Shown: piece after piece, positions 7,968 through 16,266 of the stretch | Position numbering within the stretch: position 1 is the stretch's first letter | Layout: every line of letters begins with the position of its first letter | Assembly: GCA_903869595.1 (NCBI GenBank) | Contig: CAIPZV010000074.1 | Coordinates: 1-50,983, forward strand | Source of the DNA: an uncultured beta proteobacterium | GTDB lineage: Bacteria > Pseudomonadota > Gammaproteobacteria > Burkholderiales > Burkholderiaceae_C | DNA: 50,983 bases | Reading direction: 5' to 3' | Position numbers and translations under genes: made by a program | The notes under the pieces: generated by a model | Databases searched by the model: none | Seen by the model: only the letters and a program-made list of their open reading frames with translations | What the model was told of the DNA's origin: nothing

Positions 7968-9371
7968 CTAAATAGGCAAGGCCACCAAATCATGCCCCTG
8001 CGTGCCCACGATGCGGGCGCGGGTGAATTCACCCACCTTCAGGGTTTTGCTGATTTTTTCCGGGGGCAGCAGGCGCACCACGCCGTCGATTTCCGGGGCG
8101 TCGGCGTAGCTGCGGCCTACGCCGCCTTTTTTGCCCAAGCCGGGCGCTGAATCCACCAGCACTTGCATGGTGGCGCCTATGCGGCAGCGCAGGCGCTCGG
8201 CGGACACTTCTTCGGCCACCGCCATAAAGCGCGAGCGTCGCTCCTCGCGCAGTTCCAGGGGCAGCATGCCGGGCAATTCGTTGGCGGTCGCGCCATTGAC
8301 GGCGCTGTAGGCGAAGCAACCGGCGCGGTCGATTTGGGCCTCGCGCACAAAGTCCAGCAGGTGTTCAAACTCGGCTTCGGTCTCGCCCGGAAACCCGGCG
8401 ATAAAAGTGCTGCGCACCACGAGCTCGGGGCAAGCTTCGCGCCAGGCGGCGATGCGCTCCAGATTGCGCTCGCCGCTGGCAGGGCGCTTCATACGCTTGA
8501 GCACATCGGGGTGGCTGTGTTGCAGCGGCACGTCCAGATAAGGGAGTACCTTGCCTTGCGCCATCAGCGGCAGCAACTTGTCCACCGTGGGGTAGGGGTA
8601 GACATAGTGCAAACGTACCCAGGCGCCATAGAGTGCGGCAATCTCACCCAGCGCTTCGACCAGTTCAAAAGTGCGGGTTTTGACTGGCTTGCCGTCCCAA
8701 AAACCGGTGCGGTATTGCATGTCCACGCCGTAGGCCGAGGTGTCTTGGCTAATGACTAGCAGCTCTTTGACGCCGCCTTCAAACAGCGCGCGCGCTTCAT
8801 TGAGCACATCGCCGATAGGGCGCGATACCAAATCGCCGCGCATGGACGGGATGATACAAAAGGTGCAGCGGTGGTTGCAGCCTTCGCTGATTTTTAAGTA
8901 CGCATAGTGGCGCGGGGTGAGTTTGATACCGGCGATGCCAAAGCCTTGGGGCACCAGATCAATAAACGGGTCGTGCGGCTTAGGCAGGTTCAGGTGTACC
9001 GCGTCCATGACTTCCTGGGTGGCGTGTGGCCCGGTCACGGCCAGTACCTTGGGGTGCATTTGACGCACCAAATTGTTACCCTCACCATCGGCGCGTGCGC
9101 CCAGGCAACCGGTGACGATGACGCGTCCGTTGTCGGCCAAGGCCTCGCCAATCGTGTCCAAGCTTTCTTTCACCGCGTCGTCGATAAAGCCGCAGGTGTT
9201 GACGATGACCAGGTCGGCCCCCGCAAAGGTTTTAGACGTCTGGTAGCCCTCAGCGCTGAGCTGCGTGAGGATGAGCTCCGAGTCGGTCAGCGCTTTGGGG
9301 CAGCCCAGACTGACAAAGCCCACGGTGGGAGCGCGTGTCGCGCCAGGGCTGGCAATGGTTTCAAGAGTCAT
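7968..9371 (-). CDS. rimO: Ribosomal protein S12 methylthiotransferase RimO
   Basis: Radical SAM enzyme that methylthiolates the conserved Asp of ribosomal protein S12, 467 residues. The N-terminal MTTase domain holds Cys24, Cys60 and Cys89 (SLGCPKA, NTCGFI and TGCLG) for one 4Fe-4S cluster. The radical SAM cluster is C165-x3-C169-x2-C172 in [12 protein letters not shown]-terminal TRAM domain ends the protein. Length and the S12-type [10 protein letters not shown] motif separate it from MiaB. The ATG at 9371 is preferred over an in-frame TTG at 9386, which lies in a terminator T-tract. Confidence 0.95.
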   Translation of the reverse strand: MTLETIASPGATRAPTVGFVSLGCPKALTDSELILTQLSAEGYQTSKTFAGADLVIVNTCGFIDDAVKESLDTIGEALADNGRVIVTGCLGARADGEGNNLVRQMHPKVLAVTGPHATQEVMDAVHLNLPKPHDPFIDLVPQGFGIAGIKLTPRHYAYLKISEGCNHRCTFCIIPSMRGDLVSRPIGDVLNEARALFEGGVKELLVISQDTSAYGVDMQYRTGFWDGKPVKTRTFELVEALGEIAALYGAWVRLHYVYPYPTVDKLLPLMAQGKVLPYLDVPLQHSHPDVLKRMKRPASGERNLERIAAWREACPELVVRSTFIAGFPGETEAEFEHLLDFVREAQIDRAGCFAYSAVNGATANELPGMLPLELREERRSRFMAVAEEVSAERLRCRIGATMQVLVDSAPGLGKKGGVGRSYADAPEIDGVVRLLPPEKISKTLKVGEFTRARIVGTQGHDLVALPI

Positions 9372-9383
9372 GGAGTGTGCTGA

Positions 9384-9413
9384 CAAAAATAAAGGGGCGC
9401 AACTGCGGCGCCC
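9384..9413 (-). terminator. Rho-independent terminator after phaR
   Basis: Read on the minus strand, a GGGCGC/GCGCCC stem with a 7-base loop (9413-9395) is followed by CTTTATTTTTG. It lies 25 bp after the phaR stop and just ahead of rimO, so it should separate the two genes. Confidence 0.65.
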
Positions 9414-9437
9414 GAAAAAAGCGCAAGCGGCAGGCGT

Positions 9438-9887
9438 TTAACGCTTAATGCCGAAAGTGCCCAAAAATTGCTCGGTTTGCTTTTGCATTTGTTCCTGCAT
9501 TTGCTGGAACACATTAGTACCCATCACGCCGGGCACGATAGGCACTGGCATTTCCATCAGGGTTTGCATATTTTTTTCCATGATGCCGCCCATAAAGCCC
9601 TGCATGGAATGGCCGTAAAAGCGGATGATGTTGGCCAGCACTGGCGCGGTAAACATGGGCGAGCCACCGGCTTCTTCTTCCAAAATAATTTGCAGCAAGA
9701 TGCTGCGCGTCAGGTCTTCGGAGGTTTTGGCATCCACCACGGCAAATGCTTTGTGGTCCATCACCAGTTGCTTGATTTCAGCGAGCGTGATGTAGCTGGA
9801 AGTATGCGTGTCGTACAAGCGCCGGTTGGGGTATTTTTTGATGACGCGCTCGGGCAGGTCCTTGGGGGCTTCTGTAGTTTTGGGCAT
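9438..9887 (-). CDS. phaR: Polyhydroxyalkanoate synthesis repressor PhaR
   Basis: DNA-binding regulator of polyhydroxyalkanoate storage granules, about 149 residues from ATG 9887. The PhaR DNA-binding domain is unmistakable: VIKKYPNRRLYDTHTSSYIT. It is followed by the PHB accumulation regulatory segment (LLQIILEEEAGGSPMFTAPV) and a Gln/Met-rich C-terminal helix (FQQMQEQMQKQTEQF). The family represses phasin genes and binds PHB granules; phasin genes are not in this window. Two in-frame starts further upstream (9929, 9953) would add a Pro/Thr-rich leader. Its presence implies that the organism makes polyhydroxybutyrate. Confidence 0.93.
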   Translation of the reverse strand: MPKTTEAPKDLPERVIKKYPNRRLYDTHTSSYITLAEIKQLVMDHKAFAVVDAKTSEDLTRSILLQIILEEEAGGSPMFTAPVLANIIRFYGHSMQGFMGGIMEKNMQTLMEMPVPIVPGVMGTNVFQQMQEQMQKQTEQFLGTFGIKR

Positions 9888-9985
9888 GGCGGTCGGCGTT
9901 GGCGGGGCGGTGGACGGTGGAGGGCGCATTGTAGGTAGCCCCCGCCTAGGCAAGCACAGGGTTAGCCCTGAGAGCGGCGCGCCGC

Positions 9986-10402
9986 CTATTCGGGCGCCTT
10001 GCCGCGGAGCTCTTTGATAGCGCTGCGCTGGCTTTTGGCTTGCAGGCGCCGCTCTTTGGAGGCGCGTGTCGGGCGCGTGGCGCGGCGGGGCTTGGGCGGC
10101 AGCGCCACGCTTTGCACGATATCTTGCAAGCGGGCATAAGCGTCCAGCCGGTTCATATCCTGGGTGCGGTGGCTTTGCGCCTTGATAACCAGCACGCCCT
10201 CTGCGGTAATACGCTTATCGCGAAGGGCTAGCAGCCGCTCTTTAACGTCCTCGGGCAGCGATGACGCGGGAATGTCATAGCGCAAATGGATGGCGCTAGA
10301 CACCTTGTTGACGTTTTGCCCGCCAGCGCCCTGGGCGCGGATGGCGCTGATGTCCACTTCGGCTTCGTCGATGGCGATAAACGGGGCGGCAGCATCGGAC
10401 AT
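9986..10402 (-). CDS. arfB: Alternative ribosome-rescue factor ArfB (peptidyl-tRNA hydrolase YaeJ)
   Basis: Rescues ribosomes stalled at mRNA 3' ends by hydrolysing peptidyl-tRNA, 138 residues. The class-I release-factor GGQ loop is intact in RAQGAGGQNVNKVSSAIHLR. The C-terminal tail is strongly basic (KPRRATRPTRASKERRLQAK), as needed to enter the empty mRNA channel. The ATG at 10402 is chosen; the 43-residue open-frame extension upstream reads through the divergent small gene and is not protein-like. Confidence 0.95.
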   Translation of the reverse strand: MSDAAAPFIAIDEAEVDISAIRAQGAGGQNVNKVSSAIHLRYDIPASSLPEDVKERLLALRDKRITAEGVLVIKAQSHRTQDMNRLDAYARLQDIVQSVALPPKPRRATRPTRASKERRLQAKSQRSAIKELRGKAPE

Positions 10403-10458
10403 AGGGCGGTTACACTGAAACGGGCTTTCAACATCAACTTTGCACAGGAGATCACGCC

Positions 10459-10605
10459 ATGGCCAAAGGTCAACAAAAAACCAATAAAGAGGCCAAAAAG
10501 CCCAAGAAGGATACCTCACCCCCCAAAGCACCCAGCGGCGGCGAGCCGGTACGGGCCACCATCACCACCGCCGTGATTCCGCGCGGCAAGATTAAAAACA
10601 AGTAA
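10459..10605 (+). CDS. Small basic conserved-type protein, 48 aa
   Basis: A 48-residue Lys-rich protein starting MAKGQQKTNKEAKKPKKDTS and ending TTAVIPRGKIKNK. A good ribosome-binding site (AGGAG at 10446-10450) precedes the ATG, and a strong terminator follows 20 bp after the stop, so this is a complete small transcription unit. The MAKGQ-x-x-N-K-E-x-K-K-P-K-K start resembles short uncharacterised proteins common in proteobacteria, as far as I recall. It is divergent from arfB with 56 bp between the starts. No function is known to me. Confidence 0.8.
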   Translation: MAKGQQKTNKEAKKPKKDTSPPKAPSGGEPVRATITTAVIPRGKIKNK

Positions 10606-10625
10606 CACGCAGGACCTCTGCGCCG

Positions 10626-10649
10626 ACGCACCGCAGGGTGCGTTTTTTT
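10626..10649 (+). terminator. Rho-independent terminator
   Basis: A 7-bp stem ACGCACC/GGTGCGT with a GCAG loop is followed by seven T residues (10643-10649). It ends the 48-residue gene and lies just before rsuA. Confidence 0.85.
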
Positions 10650-10676
10650 GTGGGGTGTCGGCAAACACCGAGGCTT

Positions 10677-11423
10677 ATGCAACTCCAAGAAGTTTTATAC
10701 AGCCAGGGCTTTGGCACCCGGCGCGTCTGCGCTGGCCTGATTCAGCAGGGCTATGTGCAGGTGTACGACGGCGCAGAGGGCGCTGCACCGCGCACTTGCG
10801 AGGACGCCGCCGGCCAATTCGAGCCACAAGGCCTGCGCTTTCGGGTCCAGGGCGTGGACTGGCCGTATTGCGACAAGGCCTACATTCTTTTGCACAAGCC
10901 TGCGGCTACTGAATGCTCGCAAAAGCCCTCGACCTACCCCAGTGTTTACACCTTATTGCCATCTCCCTTGCGCACGCGACCACAAAAAGCGGCGGTGCAG
11001 GGCGTACAAGCGGTAGGGCGGCTAGACCAGGACACCACCGGCTTGCTCTTGCTCACCGATGACGGCAAGTTCATCCACCGCATGAGTTCGCCGCGCCACC
11101 ATGTGCCCAAGGTGTATGAGGTGACGGTCAAGCACCCGCTGGACGACAGCCAAATTGCGCGCCTGCTGGCTGGCGTGGTGCTGGACGATGACCCTAAACC
11201 GGTGCGCGCCGCCGCTTGCGAGGCGACCGGCCCATTGCAACTACGTCTGACCCTAACCGAAGGCAAATACCACCAGGTTAAGCGCATGCTGGCCGCAGTG
11301 GGCAACCGGGTGGAGGGCTTGCACCGCTCGCAAATAGGCGGCCTGACCTTGCCTGCCGACCTGGCGCCAGGGCAATGGTGCTGGCTGGGGCCGGCGCAAT
11401 TGGCGCTGCTCGCGCCCGTCTGA
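10677..11423 (+). CDS. rsuA: 16S rRNA pseudouridine synthase (RsuA family)
   Basis: RsuA/RluB/E/F-family pseudouridine synthase, 248 residues. An S4-like N-terminal segment (LYSQGFGTRRVCAGLIQQGY) is followed by the catalytic motif AVGRLDQDTTGLLLLTDDG, whose Asp is the nucleophile. KVYEVTV and the EGKYHQVKRMLAAVGNRVEG segment complete the family pattern. Overall layout fits RsuA, which modifies U516 of 16S rRNA; RluB-type specificity cannot be fully excluded. The start is ATG 10677, after the terminator; an ATG at 10638 lies inside the hairpin and is rejected. Confidence 0.88.
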   Translation: MQLQEVLYSQGFGTRRVCAGLIQQGYVQVYDGAEGAAPRTCEDAAGQFEPQGLRFRVQGVDWPYCDKAYILLHKPAATECSQKPSTYPSVYTLLPSPLRTRPQKAAVQGVQAVGRLDQDTTGLLLLTDDGKFIHRMSSPRHHVPKVYEVTVKHPLDDSQIARLLAGVVLDDDPKPVRAAACEATGPLQLRLTLTEGKYHQVKRMLAAVGNRVEGLHRSQIGGLTLPADLAPGQWCWLGPAQLALLAPV

Positions 11424-11493
11424 AGGGCCTGGCCTGCGGCAGGTAAATCGCCCCGCCCGTTACACTCAGAGGCTATAGATAGATAAGGCTTTT

Positions 11494-12480
11494 GTGAAAT
11501 CGTCGAACCGTTGGACCCGTTTTTTGCCTCTGGCATGGTTTTTTTGCGCTGAGATGGCCATTGCAAGCGACAAGCCCCCCCCGATATTTGTTCTCAACTC
11601 GCTAGATGCCACGGTCAGTGTGGTCGATCCTTCCACCTGGAAAGAGACGCACAAAATACCGACCGGCAAAGAGCCGCACCACCTTTACCTGACACCGGAC
11701 GAAAAATCCCTCCTCGTGGCCAATGCGGTGGGCGATTCCATGCTGTTCCTGGACCCCAAGACTGCTGCCGTACAGCGCACGGTGCACGGTATCTCGGACC
11801 CCTACCATTTGCGCTTCTCGCCCGACATGAAATGGCTGGTCACTGTAGGCAACCGGCTCAACCATGTGGATATCTACCACTGGAACGGCAGCGACATGAC
11901 CCTGGCCAAGCGCATCCCCACTGGCAAAACGCCTAGCCATGTGTGGATAGACAGCACCAGCGCACTGGCTTATGCCACCATGCAGGAGAGCGATGAGTTG
12001 GTGGTGATTGACTTGGCCACGCAAAGCGTCAAGTGGCGCGTCAAAACCGGCTCGCTGCCCGCCGATGTGTTTGGCACCCCGGACGACAAAAACCTGTTAG
12101 TGGGCATGACGGGCGGAAATGGCGTGGAGGTGTACGAACTAAGCAAAGCAGCCCCCAAGCTGGTCAAAACCATTAAAACCGGCGCAGCCGCACACGCGTT
12201 TCGCAATATGGGGGACAAGCGCCATGTGCTGGTGAGTAACCGTGTGGCCAACACGATTAGCAAAATCGATTACCAGATGATGGAAGTGGTCGATACCTTC
12301 CCCGCACCTGGCGGGCCCGATTGCATGGATTTATCGGCGGACGGACGCTACATTTATGTGGCCTCGCGCTGGATCAAAAAACTCACGGTGATTGACACCA
12401 CCACCCGCAAAGTGGTGCAGCAAGTAGCGGTGGGACGCTCGCCGCACGGTGTATGGACACTGGACCATGCGCCGCGTTAA
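11494..12480 (+). CDS. Secreted YVTN-type beta-propeller protein
   Basis: A 328-residue exported protein with a signal peptide (start to about residue 25, with FLPLAWFFCAEMAIA as the hydrophobic core) followed by about six to seven beta-propeller blades. The repeats carry the pattern x-P-H-x-L-x-x-T-P-D-x-K-x-L-L-V-A-N (PHHLYLTPDEKSLLVANAVG, then MDLSADGRYIYVASRW). Such periplasmic propellers usually mediate binding and no enzyme motif is seen. The start is GTG 11494. The stop overlaps the start of the deacetylase gene (TAATG), so the two are probably translated together and may act on the same cell-wall or polysaccharide target. Confidence 0.82.
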   Translation: MKSSNRWTRFLPLAWFFCAEMAIASDKPPPIFVLNSLDATVSVVDPSTWKETHKIPTGKEPHHLYLTPDEKSLLVANAVGDSMLFLDPKTAAVQRTVHGISDPYHLRFSPDMKWLVTVGNRLNHVDIYHWNGSDMTLAKRIPTGKTPSHVWIDSTSALAYATMQESDELVVIDLATQSVKWRVKTGSLPADVFGTPDDKNLLVGMTGGNGVEVYELSKAAPKLVKTIKTGAAAHAFRNMGDKRHVLVSNRVANTISKIDYQMMEVVDTFPAPGGPDCMDLSADGRYIYVASRWIKKLTVIDTTTRKVVQQVAVGRSPHGVWTLDHAPR

Positions 12481-13316
12481 TGGGTGCTGGAATGCGCAGC
12501 CGCATTGAGGGCCTGCGCACTGCTAGCCGCCGTGCTGCCATCGCGGCTTTAGCCGCCTTGCTGTGCGGCGCCGCATGGAGCCAAAGCGACTGCAAAAAAC
12601 CGGTGTACCTGACCTTGGACACCGGCCACATGGAAGTGGCACCCCTCATCGCGGACACTTTGCGCAAGCACCAGGTCAAAGTAACTTTTTTCGCGGCCAA
12701 TGAGCCGACCCAAGCCGGTGACGGCACTTTGGGCGAGCACTGGGCGCCTTGGTGGCGCGAGCGTGGCCAAGAAGGCCATGGCTTTGCATCCCACACCTTC
12801 GACCATGTGTATTGGCGCGGGGATTTGGGCGCTAGCACGGACGGGGCGCAGTTTTTGGTGCAGCCGTCAGCTGGCAGCCAGGCGGGTAAAAAAATGCACT
12901 ACAGCGCCGCGCAATACTGTGCACAGCTCAAGGCCTCGGCCACGCGCTTGAGCGCGCTGACCGGTCAGCCTACCTTGCCATTGTTTAGGGCGCCGGGCGG
13001 CAAAACCTCAGCTGCTTTGCTGGCAGCCGCGCGGGCCTGCGGTTTTGCGCATGTGGCCTGGTCGGATGCGGGTTTTTTGGGCGACGAATTGCCTAGCGAA
13101 AAATTCAGCAACCAAGCGCTGCTTGCCAAAGCACTGCGTGAGATCCGCAGCGGCGACATACTCATGGCGCATCTAGGTATTTGGTCGCGCAAAGACGCTT
13201 GGGCGCCTGCGGTGTTAGAACCCCTGATCATCGGCCTCAAAGAGCGGGGTTTTTGCTTTGCCACCTTACGCAGCCACCCCAGCTACCAGGCCTGGATTGC
13301 CGCCCACCCCAATTAA
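12480..13316 (+). CDS. Secreted polysaccharide deacetylase-like (NodB fold), atypical motif 1
   Basis: NodB-homology family 4 carbohydrate esterase-like protein, about 278 residues with an N-terminal signal peptide (AAIAALAALLCGAAWSQ). Motif 1, normally TFDDG, reads YLTLDTGHMEV: the first Asp (catalytic base) is kept, but the second, a metal ligand, is Thr. Motif 2 is intact (SHTFDHVYW, H-x3-H), as are motif 3 (FRAPGGKTS) and the late DILMAHLG His motif. Activity is therefore plausible but the metal site may differ. The ATG at 12480 overlaps the upstream stop; ATG 12492 is an alternative. It is likely periplasmic. Confidence 0.85.
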   Translation: MGAGMRSRIEGLRTASRRAAIAALAALLCGAAWSQSDCKKPVYLTLDTGHMEVAPLIADTLRKHQVKVTFFAANEPTQAGDGTLGEHWAPWWRERGQEGHGFASHTFDHVYWRGDLGASTDGAQFLVQPSAGSQAGKKMHYSAAQYCAQLKASATRLSALTGQPTLPLFRAPGGKTSAALLAAARACGFAHVAWSDAGFLGDELPSEKFSNQALLAKALREIRSGDILMAHLGIWSRKDAWAPAVLEPLIIGLKERGFCFATLRSHPSYQAWIAAHPN

Positions 13317-13325
13317 GGCGTTTGC

Positions 13326-14300
13326 ATGGATACCCTGATCGATAGTTTTGCCACGTTGCAGGCCTGGTTGTTTGAGGCCTGTATCCAGCCTGTGGTGTTT
13401 GCCTTGGGCTTTGGCGGCTACTTGGACCAGGCTTTTGGCGCGACCGAATGGGTGCTGGTAGGCCTGCTCGAGATTGCGGTCTTGCTCACGGTCATCGGCC
13501 CCTTGCAGCGGTGGCGGCCGGTAGAGGCGGTGCTCGATAACGCCACCATTCGCACCGATATTTTTTACACCCTGCTGCACCGATTAGGCCTGTTCCGCCT
13601 GGCTTTGTTTTTCACTTTAGACCCGTATTTGGATAGCGCCATTGGCACTTTGCGCGTCTGGGGGATGCCCACTTTTCACCTGGACGATATTTGGCCAGCG
13701 GTGACGGGCAACGCGCTCGTCAGCTTTGTGCTCTACCTGCTGGTATTTGATTTTTTCAACTACTGGTTTCACCGCGCGCAGCACCAATTGCATTGGTGGT
13801 GGCAATTGCATGCGCTGCACCATGCCCAGCGCCAGATGACGATGTGGAGCGACAACCGCAACCACTTGCTGGACGATGTGTTGCGTGATGTGTTTTTTGT
13901 GCTTTTGGCGGTTTTGATAGGCGTGGCGCCGGGTCAGTTCGTGGCGCTTGTGGCTTTGATGCAACTGAGCGAAAACTTGCAGCACGCCAATGTGCGAGTC
14001 TGGTTTGGCCGCATTGGCGAACGCCTTTGGGTCAGCCCGCGCTTTCACCGCATGCACCATGCGATTGGTATCGGCCACGAAAGCCAGCCTCCAGCCGCCA
14101 GTGGCACACCTGCGGTGTTAGGCGGTTGCAACTTTGGCGTGCTCTTGCCTTGGTGGGACATGCTGTTTGGCACTGCCGATTTCACCCATGCCTATCCCGC
14201 CACCGGAGTGCGCGACCAGGTAGAGCAGGGCCGAGACTATGGCCGGGGCTTTTGGTCCCAACAATGGCGTGGTGTCTTGCGCTTAATCGGCAGGGCCTAG
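13326..14300 (+). CDS. Sterol desaturase / fatty acid hydroxylase family membrane protein
   Basis: Integral membrane di-iron oxygenase-like protein, 324 residues. The three histidine boxes are present: WFHRAQHQLHWWW, the LHALHHAQRQM segment and SPRFHRMHHAIG. Several hydrophobic helices surround them. Bacterial members hydroxylate or desaturate lipids; the lipid substrate here is unknown. It starts at ATG 13326, nine bases after the deacetylase stop, and could be co-transcribed with it. Confidence 0.9.
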   Translation: MDTLIDSFATLQAWLFEACIQPVVFALGFGGYLDQAFGATEWVLVGLLEIAVLLTVIGPLQRWRPVEAVLDNATIRTDIFYTLLHRLGLFRLALFFTLDPYLDSAIGTLRVWGMPTFHLDDIWPAVTGNALVSFVLYLLVFDFFNYWFHRAQHQLHWWWQLHALHHAQRQMTMWSDNRNHLLDDVLRDVFFVLLAVLIGVAPGQFVALVALMQLSENLQHANVRVWFGRIGERLWVSPRFHRMHHAIGIGHESQPPAASGTPAVLGGCNFGVLLPWWDMLFGTADFTHAYPATGVRDQVEQGRDYGRGFWSQQWRGVLRLIGRA

Positions 14301-14339
14301 CGTTTCTCGTTGACAATGCGGCAAACCAAGGAGGCGTCT

Positions 14340-15233
14340 ATGGGCTTGCTGATCTCGTCCTTTTGGCGGGCGGTCTTGTACTGTCTGCATCCCAAAGTCA
14401 TCCTCTTGTCGTTGCTGCCCTTGTTGCTTGCCATGGGCGCTGCCGGTTTGCTGGCGTATTTATTCTGGCAAAGCGCGCAAGAGGCCTTACTAGTCGTGCT
14501 GGACGCTTCCGTGTTTGTCACCACGCTGGCGGCCTGGTTAGCCGCCGTGGGCCTGCCGGCACTCAAAGCCATGCTGGCGCCTTTGATATTGATCGTGGTG
14601 CTAACGCCCTTGGTCGTGGTGTGTACCGTGTTACTGGTTTCCACCTTGATGACGCCTGCGCTGGTACGGGTGGTGGCAGAGCGCCGCTTTCCGGCCTTAG
14701 AGCGCCGCCATGGCGCCTCTTTTGTGGCCAGCTTGGGCTGGACCCTGATCTCCTGCGCACTGGCCTTGGTTGCCACCATCGTCACATCGCCGATGTGGAT
14801 ATTGCCGCCATTGGTGTTGGTATTGCCACCGGCTATTTGGGCCTGGCTCACTTACCGCGTCATGGCATTTGATGCGCTGGCCGACCATGCCAGCAGCGCC
14901 GAGCGGCAAACGATTTTGGCGACCCACAAATTTGCGCTCATCACCATGGGTTTTATCGTGGGTTTTCTGGGTGCCACGCCCAGCCTTTTGTGGTCTATGG
15001 GTTTGATGGCCTTGGCCATGGCGCCGTTGTTATTGCCTTTTTCGGTGTGGCTGTACACCGTTGTGTTTGTGTTTGCGTCGCTGTGGTTTATCCACTACGG
15101 CCTGGCCGCTTTAGCGGCATTGCGCGCCGAGCATGAAGCCGAACTGTTTGTACCCGCCCGGCCCTTAACAGAAGTTGAAGTCTTGCCAGCAATCAACAAG
15201 ACATCGACCTCTGACTTACCTCCAATCCCTTAA
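14340..15233 (+). CDS. EI24 domain-containing membrane protein
   Basis: A 297-residue protein with about six long hydrophobic helices, starting MGLLISSFWRAVLYCLHPKV. This matches the EI24/CysZ-like membrane family, whose E. coli relative CysZ takes up sulfate; transport here is not demonstrated. The start ATG 14340 has AAGGAGG a few bases upstream, so the open-frame extension to 14310 is not used. It is followed after seven bases by the molybdopterin-binding protein gene. Confidence 0.82.
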   Translation: MGLLISSFWRAVLYCLHPKVILLSLLPLLLAMGAAGLLAYLFWQSAQEALLVVLDASVFVTTLAAWLAAVGLPALKAMLAPLILIVVLTPLVVVCTVLLVSTLMTPALVRVVAERRFPALERRHGASFVASLGWTLISCALALVATIVTSPMWILPPLVLVLPPAIWAWLTYRVMAFDALADHASSAERQTILATHKFALITMGFIVGFLGATPSLLWSMGLMALAMAPLLLPFSVWLYTVVFVFASLWFIHYGLAALAALRAEHEAELFVPARPLTEVEVLPAINKTSTSDLPPIP

Positions 15234-15240
15234 TCACACC

Positions 15241-16050
15241 ATGCACTTTGGCCTCATCATCATCGGCGACGAAATCCTCTCGGGCAAGCGAGCCGACAAG
15301 CACTTGCCCAAAGCCATCGAATTGCTCAGCGCCCGTGGCCTGCAAGTGGCCTATGCGCATTACCTGGGTGATGACCCGCAGCGCATCACCGCGACCTTGG
15401 CCGATGCATTTACCAGTGGGGATGTGGTGTTTTCCTTTGGCGGCATTGGCGCGACCCCGGATGACCACACCCGCCAATGCGCCGCCGCCGCGCTAGGCTC
15501 GCCCTTAGAACTGCACCCCGGTGCGCGAGACCTTATCTGGGAGCGCATGCGCGATATCGCCCTGGAAAATGGCCACGCCTTTGAGCCCGAGCGCGAAGAC
15601 AACATCCACCGCTTGGATATGGGCCGCTTTCCCCAAGGCGCCAGCCTGATTCCCAACCCGTACAACAAGATCGCCGGTTTTAGCTGCCAGGGGCAGGGTG
15701 CGGGCGCGGTGCATTTTGTGCCGGGCTTTCCGGTCATGGCCTGGCCGATGATGGAGTGGGTGCTGGACACCCATTACCAGGCCTATTTCAGGCGCGACGC
15801 GCATGTGGAGTTGTCGGTCATCGTGATGGGCGCCATGGAAGCGACCCTAACGCCGCTGATGCAAAGCGTGCAAGACGCGCACCCGGTCAAGGTATTTAGC
15901 CTGCCCAGCGTAGACCATCCGCAGTACGGGCGGCACATCGAGTTAGGCGTCAAGGGTGCACCCGAGGCGGCTGGCCCAGCCTTTGAGGCGCTGAAAAAAG
16001 GTCTGGCAAGCTTCGGCGTTGAGCTTGGCCCCGAATTGGTGCGTACCTAG
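15241..16050 (+). CDS. Molybdopterin-binding domain protein (CinA N-terminal-like)
   Basis: A 269-residue protein with the MoCF-biosynthesis fold shared by CinA, MoaB and MogA. Typical motifs are IIIGDEILSGKRADKHLP at the N-terminus, VVFSFGGIGATPDDHTRQ in the middle (G-G-x-G-x-T-x-D-D) and VPGFPVMAWPMMEW. The nicotinamide deamidase domain of full CinA is absent. These short proteins are often labelled competence/damage-inducible protein A, but that role is doubtful. It starts at ATG 15241. Confidence 0.88.
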   Translation: MHFGLIIIGDEILSGKRADKHLPKAIELLSARGLQVAYAHYLGDDPQRITATLADAFTSGDVVFSFGGIGATPDDHTRQCAAAALGSPLELHPGARDLIWERMRDIALENGHAFEPEREDNIHRLDMGRFPQGASLIPNPYNKIAGFSCQGQGAGAVHFVPGFPVMAWPMMEWVLDTHYQAYFRRDAHVELSVIVMGAMEATLTPLMQSVQDAHPVKVFSLPSVDHPQYGRHIELGVKGAPEAAGPAFEALKKGLASFGVELGPELVRT

Positions 16051-16076
16051 TCTGCCACCGATCCGGCTAAAATAAA

Positions 16077-16093
16077 TGCACTTTATTGGTGCA
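16077..16093. promoter_or_regulatory. NtrC-binding site upstream of glnA
   Basis: TGCACTTTATTGGTGCA fits the NtrC dyad (GCAC-N6-7-GGTGC) and is close to a known E. coli glnA enhancer site (GCACTATATTGGTGC, from memory). It lies about 125 bp ahead of the sigma-54 promoter, a normal enhancer distance. NtrC itself is encoded downstream at 19384. Confidence 0.8.
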
Positions 16094-16201
16094 ATAATGC
16101 GCTTAAAGAGTGCGCTCCCATAAACGCGCAAATTTGTAAGGGTAGAGCCCCGCCAGCCTGACAAGGCAGAATGCGGGGTGGAGATTGCGCTTTATGCCCG
16201 C

Positions 16202-16217
16202 TGGCATAAAACCTGCG
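16202..16217 (+). promoter_or_regulatory. Sigma-54 promoter of glnA
   Basis: TGGCATAAAACCTGCG has the -24 GG (16203-16204) and -12 GC (16215-16216) at the required 10-bp spacing, close to the consensus TGGCAC-N5-TTGC. It sits 50 bp before the glnA ATG and downstream of the NtrC site, so glnA should be activated under nitrogen limitation. Confidence 0.78.
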
Positions 16218-16266
16218 ATAACCCGTAAGCAATCCCTTTTTTACAACCGTGCAACAGGAGTATTTG

